Assembly (NCBI RefSeq): GCF_003594915.1
Contig: NZ_QZCS01000020.1
Span: 1-64,000 of the forward strand
Direction of reading: 5' to 3'
DNA length: 64,000 nucleotides
Source: Enterobacter chuandaensis
GTDB lineage: Bacteria; Pseudomonadota; Gammaproteobacteria; Enterobacterales; Enterobacteriaceae
Translations under genes and position numbers: made by a program
The notes under the pieces: model-generated
What the model was told of the DNA's origin: nothing
Database searches by the model: none
What the model saw: only the letters and a program-made list of their open reading frames with translations
Part shown: in pieces, positions 12,262-24,712 of the stretch
Layout of the letters: each line of letters opens with the position of its first letter
Position numbering within the stretch: the stretch's first letter is position 1

Positions 12262-12804
12262 TTACGCTTTATCACTCGACGAGGGGGATGATTCGGAAAC
12301 GGGTGCGGCGGGCTTAACGTCAGCCGCTTTTGCCACTGGCTCTTCCGGCTGCACCTGTTTTTTCAGTTCAGGTTCCTGCGGCGTTTGTTCAGGCGCTGCG
12401 GCCTGGTGCTCCGCACTCGCTGGCGTCACGCCCTCGCGCTGCGCTTCGCTGTCCTTCACCACCGGGTTATGAATGGTGTTCGCTTCATCACTCGCTTTTT
12501 CAGGATCGTTAACGCTGTAAGAGCGCTTCATGGATTCCGCCGCTTCGCGCAGCTCATCCATTGAGGCTTTCAGTTCCGGCGTCAGGTTATCCATGCTCGC
12601 CTTCTCAACCTTTTTCAGGCTTTCCTGAAACTCCTGCAGCTTAAGCTCCTGTGCCAGCTCGTTCTGAACGGTCGAAGCCAGCGATCTCAGCGCGCGAACC
12701 CAGCCCACGACGGTTTTCACCGCCACGGGAAGACGCTGCGGCCCCAGCACTATCAGGCCAATCACAAAGACCAGCAGCAGCTCACTAAAACCAATGTCGA
12801 ACAC
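12262..12804 (-). CDS. tatB: Twin-arginine translocase subunit TatB
   Basis: Partner of TatC in the signal-peptide receptor complex. It has one N-terminal membrane helix ([20 protein letters not shown]), the GPQRLP hinge and an amphipathic helix. The C-terminal tail from about residue 120 is rich in Pro, Ala, Glu and Ser and is probably unstructured. At 180 residues it is longer than E. coli TatB (171). The difference fits this variable tail. It lies three bases after tatA. Confidence 0.96.
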   Translation of the reverse strand: MFDIGFSELLLVFVIGLIVLGPQRLPVAVKTVVGWVRALRSLASTVQNELAQELKLQEFQESLKKVEKASMDNLTPELKASMDELREAAESMKRSYSVNDPEKASDEANTIHNPVVKDSEAQREGVTPASAEHQAAAPEQTPQEPELKKQVQPEEPVAKAADVKPAAPVSESSPSSSDKA

Positions 12805-12807
12805 GGC

Positions 12808-13062
12808 TTACACCTGCTCTTTGTCGTGGCTTTTAGCGTCTTCCTTCCTGGCATCTTCTTGCTTGTCGGAGATGGATTTAGCAGTAAAGTCAGCATCCTG
12901 GCTGGTTTTATCCTGCTTATTCTCATCATCGCTCATTGCTTTCTTGAAGCCTTTGATAGACGCGCCCAGATCGGAACCAATAGAACCGAGCTTTTTGGTG
13001 CCGAACAGCAGCACGACGATGACGGCAATAATGACTAATTGCCAGATACTGATACCACCCAT
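12808..13062 (-). CDS. tatA: Twin-arginine translocase pore subunit TatA
   Basis: Small protein that oligomerises to form the Tat translocation path. The 84 residues contain one membrane helix ([17 protein letters not shown]), the FGTKKL hinge and an amphipathic helix ([15 protein letters not shown]). A highly charged Lys/Asp tail follows. E. coli TatA is slightly longer (89). It is the first gene of tatABC(D). The 76 bases between it and ubiB probably hold the promoter. Confidence 0.97.
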   Translation of the reverse strand: MGGISIWQLVIIAVIVVLLFGTKKLGSIGSDLGASIKGFKKAMSDDENKQDKTSQDADFTAKSISDKQEDARKEDAKSHDKEQV

Positions 13063-13138
13063 ACATATTCCTCAGGGATAGATGATTAATTGGTCAGATC
13101 GCATTATACGTATGCAATCTGATGATAGCGACGCAAAC

Positions 13139-15381
<2,243 letters not shown>

Positions 15382-15394
15382 GGGACACCTCCAC

Positions 15395-16150
15395 TCAGAA
15401 TTTGTAACCGCGATGCAGCGCGACGACACCCGCCGTCATGTTGAAGTATTCAACGTTCTCAAATTCCGCATCCTGCATCATGGCTTTTAAGGTGTCCTGA
15501 TCCGGGTGCATGCGAATTGATTCCGCCAGATAGCGATAGCTTTCCGCGTCGTTTGCCACCAGTTCGCCAATACGCGGCAGCACGTGGAAGGAATAGGCGT
15601 CGTAGGCTTTGCTCAGCGGGTCGATAATCGGTTTAGAGAACTCAAGCACCAGCAGGCGTCCACCCGGCTTCAGCACGCGGTACATGGAGCGCAGCGCTTT
15701 GTCTTTGTCGGTCACGTTACGCAGGCCGAAAGAGATGGTGATACAGTCAAAGGTATTGTCCGGGAACGGCAGCGCTTCGGCGTTGGCCTGCACGTATTCC
15801 ACGTTCCCCACCACGCCAATGTTACGCAGCTTTTCGCGCCCCATTTTCAGCATGGAATCATTAATATCAGCCAGTACAACGCGACCGGTTTCGCCCACCA
15901 GACGGGAGAATTTCGCCGTCAGATCGCCCGTACCGCCAGCCAAATCGAGAACCGTTTGTCCACGACGCACACCGCTGCAGTCGATGGTGAAGCGCTTCCA
16001 CAAGCGATGAATGCCGAACGACATCAAGTCATTCATCACATCGTACTTCGCCGCCACGGAATGAAATACGTGGGCCACCATGTCAGCTTTCTGCGCTTTG
16101 GCAACAGTCTGAAAGCCAAAGTGCGTCGTGTCTTGTGAATCGTCAACCAT
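15395..16150 (-). CDS. ubiE: Ubiquinone/menaquinone C-methyltransferase UbiE
   Basis: SAM-dependent C-methyltransferase acting in both ubiquinone and menaquinone synthesis. The 251 residues match E. coli. The class I SAM loop is [16 protein letters not shown] (about residues 69-84). The family signatures [14 protein letters not shown] and [20 protein letters not shown] are intact. It is first in the ubiE-ubiJ-ubiB operon and 66 bases from rmuC. Confidence 0.97.
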   Translation of the reverse strand: MVDDSQDTTHFGFQTVAKAQKADMVAHVFHSVAAKYDVMNDLMSFGIHRLWKRFTIDCSGVRRGQTVLDLAGGTGDLTAKFSRLVGETGRVVLADINDSMLKMGREKLRNIGVVGNVEYVQANAEALPFPDNTFDCITISFGLRNVTDKDKALRSMYRVLKPGGRLLVLEFSKPIIDPLSKAYDAYSFHVLPRIGELVANDAESYRYLAESIRMHPDQDTLKAMMQDAEFENVEYFNMTAGVVALHRGYKF

Positions 16151-16216
16151 CTCAGAGCCTGCTTATCAGTCAAATGTTCGTGAAGTGTAACAGATTGGGC
16201 GCAATTGCCCTACGAT

Positions 16217-17674
16217 TCAACCACCGCGAAAGAAACGCGCTGGCTGTTCATCTGGCGATAATTCTGCCGCTAAATCGTTGTCCTGGCTGAGGGTATTTTG
16301 CTCATCCCCGCCCTCACGCAGTCGGAACTCTTCGTCCTGCGCTGTCGCCTGTTCGGCCAATTCCGGATTAATCTCGCGTTTAACCTCCACCCCCAGGCTG
16401 CGAAACGCTTCGGCCTGCGCCAGCAGGTTGCCACGCCCGGAGGCGAGCTTTTTCATCGCCTGACGGTAGTTATCCTGCGCACGTTCCAGGCTTTGTCCGA
16501 CGGAGGACATGTCATCCACGAAGAGACGCATTTTGTCGTACAGCTTGCTGGCGCGATCGGCAATTTGCTGCGCGTTGCGGCTCTGGTGCTCATAGCGCCA
16601 CAGGTTCGCGATGGTGCGTAACGCCACCAGCAGCGTGGTGGGGCTGACCAGCATAATGTTATTTTTGAGCGCTTCGGTGATCAGTTCAGGCTGTCTGTCG
16701 AGTGCCAGCAAAAACGCGGGCTCGACCGGGATAAACATCAGGACATAGTCCAGCGAGCGCAGCCCCGGCAACTGCTGATAATCCTTTCTGCCCAGCAGAC
16801 GAATATGGTTACGCACGGAGGCGATGTGCTCCTGCAGCGCCGATTCGCGCGTGTAATCATCCTCGGCGTTGAAGTAGCGTTCATACGCCACCAGCGTCAT
16901 TTTGGCGTCAATGACCACATCTTTGCCCTGCGGTAGACGCACGATCACATCCGGCTGCATTCGCGAGCGGGCGTCGTTTTCAATACTCACCTGCGTCTCG
17001 TATTCATACCCTTCCCGCAGGCCAGAAGCCTCAAGCACGCGGGTGAGCACCACTTCTCCCCAGTTGCCCTGGGTTTTGTTGTCCCCTTTCAGCGCGCGCG
17101 TCAGGTTGACCGCCTCCTGCGCCATCTGGGCATTCAACTGCTGGAGATTACGGATCTCATGCGCCAGCGTGTGCCGCTCGCGGGCTTCCTGACCAAAACT
17201 GTCCTGCACCTGACGACGAAAGCCGTCCAGCTGTTCGCGTAGCGGCGTCAGCAGGCTGTTCAGGCTCTGGCGGTTCTGTTCGTCAACGCGGCGGTTGCTG
17301 TGCTCGAAAATACGGTTGGCGAGGTTCTCAAACTGTTCGCTAAGGCGCTGCTCGCTGTTGATCATCTGGCGGATTTTGTCTTCCGCATGCAGCTGGGTGG
17401 ACTCAAGACGGGTGGTCACTTCGCGGAGATCGGCCTCCAGCGAGGTATTGATATCACGCAGATTGCGCAGTTCATTATTGAGCAGTTCGCACTCGTCGCG
17501 CCAGTGTTCACTCAGCGCAAGCTGTTGTTTTGCTGCGCTGAGGTCAGCGACAATCTCTTCGCGCTCTGCCAGCTGCTCGGCTTTCTGCTGCGCGTGCTGG
17601 TAGCTGGAAATCAGCCAGCCTATCCCCGCGCTTACCAGCGCAATCACCGCATAAACCAGGATTGAGATATCCAC
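16217..17674 (-). CDS. rmuC: DNA recombination protein RmuC
   Basis: Protein that limits recombination at inverted repeats, with a restriction-endonuclease-like fold. An N-terminal membrane helix (ILVYAVIALVSAGIGWLI) is followed by a long coiled coil to about residue 170. The conserved nuclease-like core comes next (GNWGEVVLTRVLEASGL, then QPDVIVRLPQGKDVVIDAKM). The GTG at 17674 gives the E. coli-like start and follows AGGGGG. The product is then 485 residues, slightly longer than E. coli (475), mostly through its C-terminal tail. Confidence 0.93.
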   Translation of the reverse strand: MDISILVYAVIALVSAGIGWLISSYQHAQQKAEQLAEREEIVADLSAAKQQLALSEHWRDECELLNNELRNLRDINTSLEADLREVTTRLESTQLHAEDKIRQMINSEQRLSEQFENLANRIFEHSNRRVDEQNRQSLNSLLTPLREQLDGFRRQVQDSFGQEARERHTLAHEIRNLQQLNAQMAQEAVNLTRALKGDNKTQGNWGEVVLTRVLEASGLREGYEYETQVSIENDARSRMQPDVIVRLPQGKDVVIDAKMTLVAYERYFNAEDDYTRESALQEHIASVRNHIRLLGRKDYQQLPGLRSLDYVLMFIPVEPAFLLALDRQPELITEALKNNIMLVSPTTLLVALRTIANLWRYEHQSRNAQQIADRASKLYDKMRLFVDDMSSVGQSLERAQDNYRQAMKKLASGRGNLLAQAEAFRSLGVEVKREINPELAEQATAQDEEFRLREGGDEQNTLSQDNDLAAELSPDEQPARFFRGG

Positions 17675-17765
17675 AATGCCCCCTGCATCCTCGTATAACC
17701 CGCACAAAATAGAATTGTGCTGTATAAACGTCCAGTTTGAAAGGGTTTTCCTGCGAGGCGTTACG

Positions 17766-17796
17766 CAAAAAATAAAGGCCGAACGTGTCGGCCTTT
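17766..17796 (-). terminator. Rho-independent terminator of udp
   Basis: A nine-bp stem AAAGGCCGA/TCGGCCTTT with a five-base loop is followed on the minus strand by TATTTTTTG. It lies 18 bases after the udp stop codon. Confidence 0.85.
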
Positions 17797-17813
17797 TATC
17801 TCAGAAAGGAGAA

Positions 17814-18575
17814 CTAGATCAGGCGGCGAGCCGCTTCCACCACGATTTTCACCGCGTGACTTTCGGTCTGCTTCATGGTTTCGGCGTTCGGGATCTCCTG
17901 CTGGGTGCGGTTGACGATAACGCCCGCCACCATACCGGCACGCAGACCCTGGCTTGCGCACATGGTCAGCAGCGTTGCGGATTCCATCTCGTAGTTCATC
18001 ACGCCCATAGACTGCCACTCTTCCATTGAGCCTTTGAAGCGGCTCACCACGCGACCAGAGAAGGTGTCGTAACGCTCCTGGCCCGGGTAGAAGGTATCAG
18101 AAGAGGCAGTTACGCCTACGTGAGTGGTTGCGCCCACGGATTTCGCCGCTTCAACCAGCGCGGTGGTGCATTCGAAATCTGCCACTGCCGGGAATTCCAT
18201 CGGCGCAAAATGCAGACTTGCGCCATCCAGACGCACGGATGCGGTCGTCACCAGCACGTCGCCGACGTTGATGTGCGGCTGAATCGCGCCGGTGGTACCG
18301 ATACGCAGGAAAGTACGAATGCCCAGCTGCGCCAGCTCTTCCACGGCGATAGAGGTAGACGGGCCACCGATACCGGTAGAGCACACAATCACCGCTTTGC
18401 CATCCAGCTCTGCGCGCCAGGTGGTGAATTCACGATGGGCAGCCAGCTTGACCGGCTTATCCATCAGCGCGGCGATCTTTTCCACACGCTCTGGATCGCC
18501 AGGGACGATAGCGAGCGTAGCCCCTTGTAAATCGTTTTTAGTGAGGCCGAGATGAAAAACATCAGACTTAGACAT
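17814..18575 (-). CDS. udp: Uridine phosphorylase
   Basis: Cytoplasmic enzyme that splits uridine with phosphate to uracil and ribose-1-phosphate in pyrimidine salvage. The 253 residues match E. coli. The phosphate and nucleoside-binding signature [17 protein letters not shown] lies near residues 91-107, and the uracil-site region [20 protein letters not shown] lies near 180-199. The stop is TAG. Two CRP-like sites precede its promoter, as expected for a CRP/CytR-controlled gene. Confidence 0.97.
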   Translation of the reverse strand: MSKSDVFHLGLTKNDLQGATLAIVPGDPERVEKIAALMDKPVKLAAHREFTTWRAELDGKAVIVCSTGIGGPSTSIAVEELAQLGIRTFLRIGTTGAIQPHINVGDVLVTTASVRLDGASLHFAPMEFPAVADFECTTALVEAAKSVGATTHVGVTASSDTFYPGQERYDTFSGRVVSRFKGSMEEWQSMGVMNYEMESATLLTMCASQGLRAGMVAGVIVNRTQQEIPNAETMKQTESHAVKIVVEAARRLI

Positions 18576-18620
18576 AGGTGACTCCTCTGTGGGTCGGTTA
18601 GTCAGAAGAAGTAAAACGGT

Positions 18621-18718
18621 ACTTTACAGAAGCGGTAAGCATAATTTCGTGACGCATCTCACCATGAATGAAAATGATTGCATTGAATTTCCACCAAAGA
18701 GTGATTCACATCACATTA
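18621..18718 (-). promoter_or_regulatory. udp promoter with tandem CRP sites
   Basis: Read on the minus strand, a near-consensus CRP site (TGTGA-N6-TCACT, core 18700-18715) and a weaker one (GGTGA-N6-TCACG, core 18648-18663) lie 52 bp apart centre to centre. A -10 hexamer TAAAGT at 18621-18626 puts the proximal CRP centre about 41 bp before the likely start point. This spacing is that of CytR/CRP nucleoside promoters, where CytR binds between two CRP dimers. Confidence 0.75.
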
Positions 18719-18830
18719 ACAAGTTATATCGTCGGGTGCTGCACAAAAGATAGACCGTTTAAGGCACTGTGGGTTGTTAACCTGGTGTCTATATTTACCT
18801 TTGCGCTAACTCATTGGTACGGAGAATGCC

Positions 18831-19637
18831 ATGACTGAAAAAACCGGATTTGCACCTGCTGCGGCTCCGCATGCTTCAACCATCGTCTCAACCTCAGAAG
18901 ACGCCATTACTGCGGGCGAGACCTCCATCCCCTCGCAGGGGGAGAATATGCCTGCTTATCACGCGCGCCCCAGGTCGGCAGACGGCCCGCTGCCCATCGT
19001 GATAGTGGTTCAGGAGATTTTCGGCGTTCACGAACATATCCGCGATATCTGCCGCCGCCTGGCACTTGAAGGATATCTGGCCGTTGCGCCAGAGCTCTAC
19101 TTCCGTCAGGGCGATCCCAATGACTACAGTGATATCCCGACGCTGTTCAGTAACCTGGTGAGCAAAGTGCCAGATGCGCAGGTGCTGGCCGATCTCGACC
19201 ACGTTGCCAGCTGGGCGGCGCGCAACGGCGGTGACCCGCACCGTCTGATGGTGACCGGCTTCTGCTGGGGCGGGCGCATTAGCTGGCTGTATGCCGCGCA
19301 TAACCCGCAACTGAAAGCTGCTGTGGCCTGGTACGGCAAACTGGTGGGCGAAAAAACGCTGAATTCACCGAAGCAGCCTGTTGATATCGCAACGGATCTG
19401 AATGCGCCCGTATTAGGGCTGTATGGTGGTCAGGATACCGGCATCCCGCTTGATACCGTCGAGACCATGCGTCATGCGCTACGCGCGGCGAATGCCAAGG
19501 CGGAGATTGTGGTGTATCCGGATGCCGGACACGCGTTTAACGCCGATTATCGTCCGAGCTATCACGCGGAATCCGCGAAAGATGGCTGGCAGAGAATGCT
19601 GGCGTGGTTTAGCCAGTACGGCGGGAAAAAAGCGTAA
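18831..19637 (+). CDS. ysgA: Dienelactone hydrolase family protein
   Basis: Alpha/beta hydrolase of the dienelactone hydrolase family, homologous to E. coli YsgA (268 against 271 residues). The physiological substrate is not known. The nucleophile-elbow cysteine lies in TGFCWGGRISW (about residue 145). The acid residue is in YGGQDTGIP and the histidine in DAGHAFNADYRP. It is divergent from udp and convergent with metE, separated from metE by a single REP unit. Confidence 0.9.
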   Translation: MTEKTGFAPAAAPHASTIVSTSEDAITAGETSIPSQGENMPAYHARPRSADGPLPIVIVVQEIFGVHEHIRDICRRLALEGYLAVAPELYFRQGDPNDYSDIPTLFSNLVSKVPDAQVLADLDHVASWAARNGGDPHRLMVTGFCWGGRISWLYAAHNPQLKAAVAWYGKLVGEKTLNSPKQPVDIATDLNAPVLGLYGGQDTGIPLDTVETMRHALRAANAKAEIVVYPDAGHAFNADYRPSYHAESAKDGWQRMLAWFSQYGGKKA

Positions 19638-19670
19638 AAAAAGCCCGGTGGCGGCTACGCCTTACCGGGC
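19636..19670 (-). terminator. REP unit acting as metE terminator
   Basis: A REP palindrome (GCCCGGTGGC...TTACCGGGC, 19643-19670) is followed on the minus strand by seven T residues. It could therefore end metE transcription. It fills nearly all of the 43-base gap between the convergent genes ysgA and metE. Confidence 0.7.
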
Positions 19671-19680
19671 CTGCTCGTTA

Positions 19681-21942
19681 TCAAGCCTGACGCAAATTCT
19701 GCGCCGCCTTCACCATGTTGGCGAGCGCCGCACGCGTCTCCGGCCAGCCGCGGGTTTTCAGCCCGCAGTCCGGGTTCACCCACAAACGTTGCGCCGGAAT
19801 GCGCTGAGCGGCTTTTTTCAGCAGCGCCTCAATCCACTCCACGCTCGGGACGTTCGGAGAGTGAATGTCGTACACGCCCGGTCCGATTTCGTTCGGATAG
19901 TCGAACTCCTTAAACGACTCCAGCAGCTCCATATCTGAACGCGAGGTCTCGATGGTGATGACGTCAGCATCCAGCGCGGCAATCGAATCCATGATGTCGT
20001 TAAATTCGCAGTAACACATGTGGGTGTGGATCTGGGTGTCGTCCTTCGCCACCGCGGCGTTGATGCGGAACGCTTCCACGCCCCACTGCAGGTAGGCATC
20101 CCAGTCGCTGCGGCGCAGCGGCAAACCTTCGCGCAGCGCCGGTTCGTCAATCTGGATGATGCCAATGCCCGCCGCTTCCAGATCCGCCACTTCATCACGC
20201 AGCGCCAGGGCGATCTGTTTGGCGATGGTTTCACGGGTCACGTCTTCACGCGGGAACGACCAGCAGAGAATGGTCACCGGGCCGGTCAGCATCCCTTTCA
20301 CAGGCTTATCCGTCAGGGACTGGGCGTACTTCGCCCATTCAACGGTGATCGGTTCTGGACGGCTGACGTCACCGATGACCACCGGCGGCTTCACGCAGCG
20401 GGAGCCGTAGCTCTGCACCCAGCCGTTCTGAGTAAAGACGAAGCCGTCCAGGTGTTCACCGAAGTATTCTACCATGTCGTTACGCTCGGCCTCGCCGTGC
20501 ACCAGCACGTCCAGCCCCAGGCGTTCCTGCTCGATAATCGCCTGCTTGATGTGTTCCGCGATGCCGGTGCGGTAGTGATTCGCATCCAGATTGCCCTTTT
20601 TGAAGTCCAGGCGCAGGCCGCGGATCTCCGTCGTCTGCGGGAAGGAGCCGATCGTCGTGGTCGGCCATGCGGGAAGGTTGAAGCGGGCGCGCTGGGCTTC
20701 GGCGCGCACTTCATACGGGCTCTGGCGCTGGCTGTCCTGGGCGGTGATGGCCGCCAGACGTTTTTCTACCGCCGGGTTGTGCACGCGAGCCGAGTGACTA
20801 CGCGCCTGAATCGGGGCGCTCCAGTCGGCAATCGCCGCCGTGTCGCCGCTGTTCAGGGCGTCGCGCAGCAGCGTCAGCTCTTCACATTTTTGCAGGGCGA
20901 AGGCAAACCAGCTTTTCACTTCAGGGTCGAGGCGGGTCTCCACGCTGAGATCGATCGGACTGTGCAGCAGGGAGCAGGAAGAGGCCACCCACAGTTCACG
21001 TTTGCCGACGATGTCCTTGATTTGTGCGTATTTCTCGGTCAGATCGGCACGCCAGACGTTACGACCGTTGACCAGACCAGCAGAAAGCAGCCAGTCTGCA
21101 GGCAGGCGCTTGTGCAGCAGCGCCACATCGTCCTTACCGTGAACCAGGTCAACGTGCAGGCCCTGAACCGGCAGCGCGATAATGGTCTTCAGGTTCGGCG
21201 TCACGCCTTCAAAATAGGTGGTCAGCAGTAGCTTCACCTGACCGGTAAGCGCGTCATACGCCAGTTTAAAGGCATCGAGCCACTCCTGCGGCAGCTCCAG
21301 CACCAGCGCGGGTTCGTCGATTTGTACCCACTGAATGCCGCGCTTGCCCAGCTCAATCAGCACCTGTTTGTAGACCGGCAGAATATCGTTCAGCAGGCTG
21401 AGGCGGTCAAACTGCTCGCCCTTCACTTTACCCAGCCACAGGTAGGTTACCGGCCCCAGCAAGACGGGCTTCACCTGGTGGCCCAGCGCCAGCGCTTCAT
21501 CCACTTCGTCCAGAAGCTGCGTCCAGGTCAGCTTAAACTGCTGACCTTTCACGAACTCCGGCACCATATAGTGATAGTTGGTGTTAAACCACTTGGTCAT
21601 TTCCGCCGCTGCCGCTGGCTCACCCGTTGGCGCACGGCCACGGCCGATGCGGAACAGGGTATCGATATCTACCGATCCATCTTTGTTCTGATGACGAGCC
21701 GGCACGTTGCCCAGCAGCAGGCTGGTCGTCAGAACATGGTCGTACCAGGCGAAATCGCCCACCGGCAGCAGGTCAATGCCCGCCTGCTTTTGCTGATCCC
21801 AGTGACGGGCACGCAGCTCGCGCCCCACCGCCAGCAGTTCTTCACGGGTGGCGTTGCCTGCCCAGTAGCTTTCTTGCGCTTTTTTCAGCTCGCGACGCAG
21901 ACCAACGCGAGGAAAACCGAGAGTGTGATTGCGGATTGTCAT
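19681..21942 (-). CDS. metE: Cobalamin-independent methionine synthase MetE
   Basis: Transfers the methyl group of 5-methyltetrahydropteroyl-triglutamate to homocysteine, the last step of methionine synthesis. The 753 residues equal E. coli. Zinc ligands are present: His641 and Cys643 in [11 protein letters not shown], a Glu near 665 in [11 protein letters not shown] and the Cys in [13 protein letters not shown] near 726. The N-terminal duplicated barrel begins with the conserved [17 protein letters not shown]. It is divergent from metR over MetJ boxes. Confidence 0.98.
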   Translation of the reverse strand: MTIRNHTLGFPRVGLRRELKKAQESYWAGNATREELLAVGRELRARHWDQQKQAGIDLLPVGDFAWYDHVLTTSLLLGNVPARHQNKDGSVDIDTLFRIGRGRAPTGEPAAAAEMTKWFNTNYHYMVPEFVKGQQFKLTWTQLLDEVDEALALGHQVKPVLLGPVTYLWLGKVKGEQFDRLSLLNDILPVYKQVLIELGKRGIQWVQIDEPALVLELPQEWLDAFKLAYDALTGQVKLLLTTYFEGVTPNLKTIIALPVQGLHVDLVHGKDDVALLHKRLPADWLLSAGLVNGRNVWRADLTEKYAQIKDIVGKRELWVASSCSLLHSPIDLSVETRLDPEVKSWFAFALQKCEELTLLRDALNSGDTAAIADWSAPIQARSHSARVHNPAVEKRLAAITAQDSQRQSPYEVRAEAQRARFNLPAWPTTTIGSFPQTTEIRGLRLDFKKGNLDANHYRTGIAEHIKQAIIEQERLGLDVLVHGEAERNDMVEYFGEHLDGFVFTQNGWVQSYGSRCVKPPVVIGDVSRPEPITVEWAKYAQSLTDKPVKGMLTGPVTILCWSFPREDVTRETIAKQIALALRDEVADLEAAGIGIIQIDEPALREGLPLRRSDWDAYLQWGVEAFRINAAVAKDDTQIHTHMCYCEFNDIMDSIAALDADVITIETSRSDMELLESFKEFDYPNEIGPGVYDIHSPNVPSVEWIEALLKKAAQRIPAQRLWVNPDCGLKTRGWPETRAALANMVKAAQNLRQA

Positions 21943-21970
21943 GGTATGCCCCTTGTGAAATTCGTTATTT

Positions 21971-21994
21971 AGACGTCCAGATGTTTACACTTCT
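21971..21994. promoter_or_regulatory. MetJ operator (tandem met boxes)
   Basis: Three adjacent eight-base units, AGACGTCC, AGATGTTT and ACACTTCT, resemble the met-box consensus AGACGTCT. They decline in match from left to right. They lie in the metE-metR intergenic region, where MetJ with S-adenosylmethionine is known to repress metE and metR. Confidence 0.75.
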
Positions 21995-22057
21995 ATAATT
22001 GGCAGGTACTGTATATTCCTCAAGCGCAAAATGTTCATGGCGAAGTGAAGGACTTTC

Positions 22058-23011
22058 ATGATCGAGATTAAACACCTGAAAACGCTACAAGCGTTGCGGA
22101 ACTGCGGTTCGCTCGCGGCGGCTGCGGCCACGCTGCACCAGACGCAGTCCGCCCTTTCTCACCAGTTCAGCGATCTGGAGCAACGCCTCGGCTTCCGTCT
22201 TTTTGTGCGCAAAAGCCAGCCTCTGCGCTTTACGCCGCAGGGGGAAATTCTGCTGCAGCTGGCGAATCAGGTACTGCCGCAGATCGCCAGCGCGCTGCAG
22301 TCCTGTAACGAGCCACAGCAGACGAAACTGCGCATCGCCATTGAGTGCCACAGCTGTATTCAGTGGCTGACCCCCGCGCTTGAGAACTTTCGTCAGAAGT
22401 GGCCGCAGGTGGAGATGGACTTCAAATCCGGCGTGACCTTTGACCCGCAGCCGTCGCTGCAGCAGGGCGAGCTGGATCTGGTGATGACCTCTGACATACT
22501 GCCGCGCAGCGGCCTGCACTATTCGCCGATGTTTGATTTTGAAGTGCGCCTGGTACTGGCGCCGGATCATCCTCTGGCTGCCAAAACGCGCATCACGCCG
22601 GAAGAGCTGGCAACGGAAACGCTGCTGATTTACCCGGTCCAGCGCAGTCGCCTGGATATCTGGCGTCACTTCCTGCAACCAGCAGGCATTAGCCCGCAGC
22701 TGAAAAGCGTGGATAACACCCTGCTGTTGATTCAGATGGTGGCAGCCAGCATGGGTATTGCGGCGCTGCCGCACTGGGTGGTGGAGAGTTTTGAGCGTCA
22801 GGGACTGGTAGTCACCAAAACCCTGGGGGAAGGACTGTGGAGCCGGCTGTACGCCGCCGTGCGCGATGGCGAGCAGCGTCAGCCGGTTACGGAGGCGTTT
22901 ATTCGCTCAGCGCGGAACCACGCGTGCGACCACCTTCCGTTTGTGCGGAGCGCGGAGCGACCCAGCGGCGATGGACCCACAGTGAAGCCAGGATCACCGC
23001 TCCCCCAATAA
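22058..23011 (+). CDS. metR: LysR-type regulator of methionine genes MetR
   Basis: LysR-family activator of metE, metH and other methionine genes, with homocysteine as co-regulator. The 317 residues match E. coli. The N-terminal winged HTH is clear ([20 protein letters not shown], then [16 protein letters not shown]). The effector domain follows. The 3' 113 bases overlap the convergent yigM gene. A TGAA-N5-TTCA motif covers its own ribosome site and the first base of the start codon. Confidence 0.96.
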   Translation: MIEIKHLKTLQALRNCGSLAAAAATLHQTQSALSHQFSDLEQRLGFRLFVRKSQPLRFTPQGEILLQLANQVLPQIASALQSCNEPQQTKLRIAIECHSCIQWLTPALENFRQKWPQVEMDFKSGVTFDPQPSLQQGELDLVMTSDILPRSGLHYSPMFDFEVRLVLAPDHPLAAKTRITPEELATETLLIYPVQRSRLDIWRHFLQPAGISPQLKSVDNTLLLIQMVAASMGIAALPHWVVESFERQGLVVTKTLGEGLWSRLYAAVRDGEQRQPVTEAFIRSARNHACDHLPFVRSAERPSGDGPTVKPGSPLPQ

Positions 23012-23798
23012 GGAAGCTCGGCCAGTGCGGCTGTTCCTGCCAGATGGCGAGGTTCACCAGCAGCCCCGCCGGTACGTGCACGTTGTTCATGATCCCCAGC
23101 GTCCCGGCGTCGACCTGGGTAGCGCCGTAGTTCCACATAAAGTAGCCCAGCCCCGACGCCACCACGCCCAGCCAGACCAGAACGCCCCACTGTACGGTGG
23201 TGGTCGGCAGCTTTTGCGGGTTGCCGAGCATAAACCACGCCGCCACCGCGACGATCGCCGCGCCCATGTAGAACCACGCAAACGCGTTATGTTGCGGCAT
23301 CGGGCGGGTTTCCATCAGGCGCTTGTAGCCCACCATGCCGATGGCGAAACTGATGTTGGCAAGCTGGACGAACATCAGCCCGGTCCAGAAGTGATCGCTC
23401 ACCTTGTCGTAGCGAATGATCGCCGCCCCCACCACCGCCAGCGCGGCGCTCAGCAGGTATCCCCAGCGCAGACGGCGCCTGCTGAGCAGATCGTAGATCA
23501 GCGTGATGTAGAGCGGCGTCAGCACGGTGAACAGCAGGAATTCGGAGACGGAAAGGTAGACGTAGGCCCGGAAGCTGAACAGGTACATGATGCCGAGCTG
23601 CATCGCTCCCACCAGCATATACAGCAGAATGGTTTTCAGCGATTGCCCGCGGGTGCGCAGGAACGGCAGGAATACCAGCGCCGCCAGCCCCACGCGCATC
23701 AGCACCGAAAAGTAGCTGTCGACCAAACCGGCAAGGTATTCGCCAATCAGGCTAAAGGAGAAGGCCCACAGGATAGTGGTGATAATGAGTAGCGCCAC
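22899..23798 (-). CDS. yigM: Biotin transporter YigM (EamA/DMT family)
   Basis: Ten-helix carboxylate/amino-acid/amine transporter-family protein. The E. coli homologue YigM is a biotin importer. The 299 residues match E. coli. Hydrophobic segments run from the start ([21 protein letters not shown]) to about residue 285, in the two EamA-type halves. The last 113 bases overlap metR on the opposite strand, so the variable C-terminal tail is antisense to the end of metR. Confidence 0.9.
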   Translation of the reverse strand: MALLIITTILWAFSFSLIGEYLAGLVDSYFSVLMRVGLAALVFLPFLRTRGQSLKTILLYMLVGAMQLGIMYLFSFRAYVYLSVSEFLLFTVLTPLYITLIYDLLSRRRLRWGYLLSAALAVVGAAIIRYDKVSDHFWTGLMFVQLANISFAIGMVGYKRLMETRPMPQHNAFAWFYMGAAIVAVAAWFMLGNPQKLPTTTVQWGVLVWLGVVASGLGYFMWNYGATQVDAGTLGIMNNVHVPAGLLVNLAIWQEQPHWPSFLIGGAVILASLWVHRRWVAPRSAQTEGGRTRGSALSE

Positions 23799-23880
23799 AA
23801 TGCTTGTCTCTCAGAAAGAAGGAGAGGCATTGTAGCGAACTCTTCAGTTGACAACTGAGCAATAAATAATCGAATGAAGA

Positions 23881-24681
23881 TTATTCAAGGAACAGTTTGC
23901 GCAGATACTTCGGAACCGCGTTGTCTGCGTTGGTGCCGATGACTTCCAGCTCCGGGTGCAGATCCTTCAGGCGCTGGTGGGCGTTTTCCATGATGCAGCC
24001 TTTGCCCGCCATGGAGAGCATTTCGGCGTCGTTCATGCCGTCGCCGAAGGCGATGCAGTCTTTCAGCTCAAAGCCCAGACGTTTTGCTACCGCTTCAAGC
24101 GCGTGACCTTTGGAGACGCCCCCCGCCATTACTTCCAGACAGGTCAGCGTGGAGAAGCTCACGTTCACGCGATCGCCCCAGCGGGCGTTGATCGCCTGCT
24201 CCAGCGGCAGCAGCTCTTCGTGGCTTTCACAGGTAAAGAACACCTTGCTGATCCCTTCTGGATCCAGCAGGCCAGGCTCGTACAGTGAGTACTGGAATAC
24301 GGCTTCCTTGAAAAAGCGCATCTCATCCGGGCGGTGGCGGTTCATGAACCATTCGTCGTCGCGGTAAACGTTGGTGACGATATCTGGGTTGTTATGAACC
24401 ACGCCGAACAGATCGGCGGCAATATCGCGATCCAGATTGTGGGTGAAGATCAGGTTGCCGTCCGTGTCGTGTACGCGAGCACCGTTGGAGGTGATCATGT
24501 ACGATTTGATCTCCAGGTTATCGCGGATCTGCCCCACGTCCACGTGGTGGCGCCCGGTGGCGAACACAAAGTTCACGCCACGGGCAGTCAGGAGTTTTAA
24601 GGTCTCTTTCGCGTAAGGCGACAGGGTGTGGTCGGGGGAAAGCAGCGTGCCATCTAAATCAGATGCAACAACCTGATACAT
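23881..24681 (-). CDS. yigL: HAD-family sugar-phosphate/pyridoxal phosphatase YigL
   Basis: Cof-type HAD phosphatase. In E. coli and Salmonella it dephosphorylates sugar phosphates during glucose-phosphate stress, and its mRNA is stabilised by the small RNA SgrS within the pldB-yigL transcript. The 266 residues equal E. coli. HAD motif I is DLDGTLLSPDH (residues 8-18) and motif IV is FGDGMNDAEML (about 213). The ATG at 24681 gives MYQVVASDLDG. It lies 31 bases after pldB, consistent with the same dicistron. Confidence 0.94.
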   Translation of the reverse strand: MYQVVASDLDGTLLSPDHTLSPYAKETLKLLTARGVNFVFATGRHHVDVGQIRDNLEIKSYMITSNGARVHDTDGNLIFTHNLDRDIAADLFGVVHNNPDIVTNVYRDDEWFMNRHRPDEMRFFKEAVFQYSLYEPGLLDPEGISKVFFTCESHEELLPLEQAINARWGDRVNVSFSTLTCLEVMAGGVSKGHALEAVAKRLGFELKDCIAFGDGMNDAEMLSMAGKGCIMENAHQRLKDLHPELEVIGTNADNAVPKYLRKLFLE

Positions 24682-24712
24682 AGGGATTTCAACCTCTGGT
24701 GGAAAACAATAA

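Noticed and set aside
20020-21231. 403-codon open frame on the plus strand opposite metE
   Set aside because: It lies wholly antisense to the highly conserved metE. It has no family resemblance and reflects high GC with few stops in the opposite frame.
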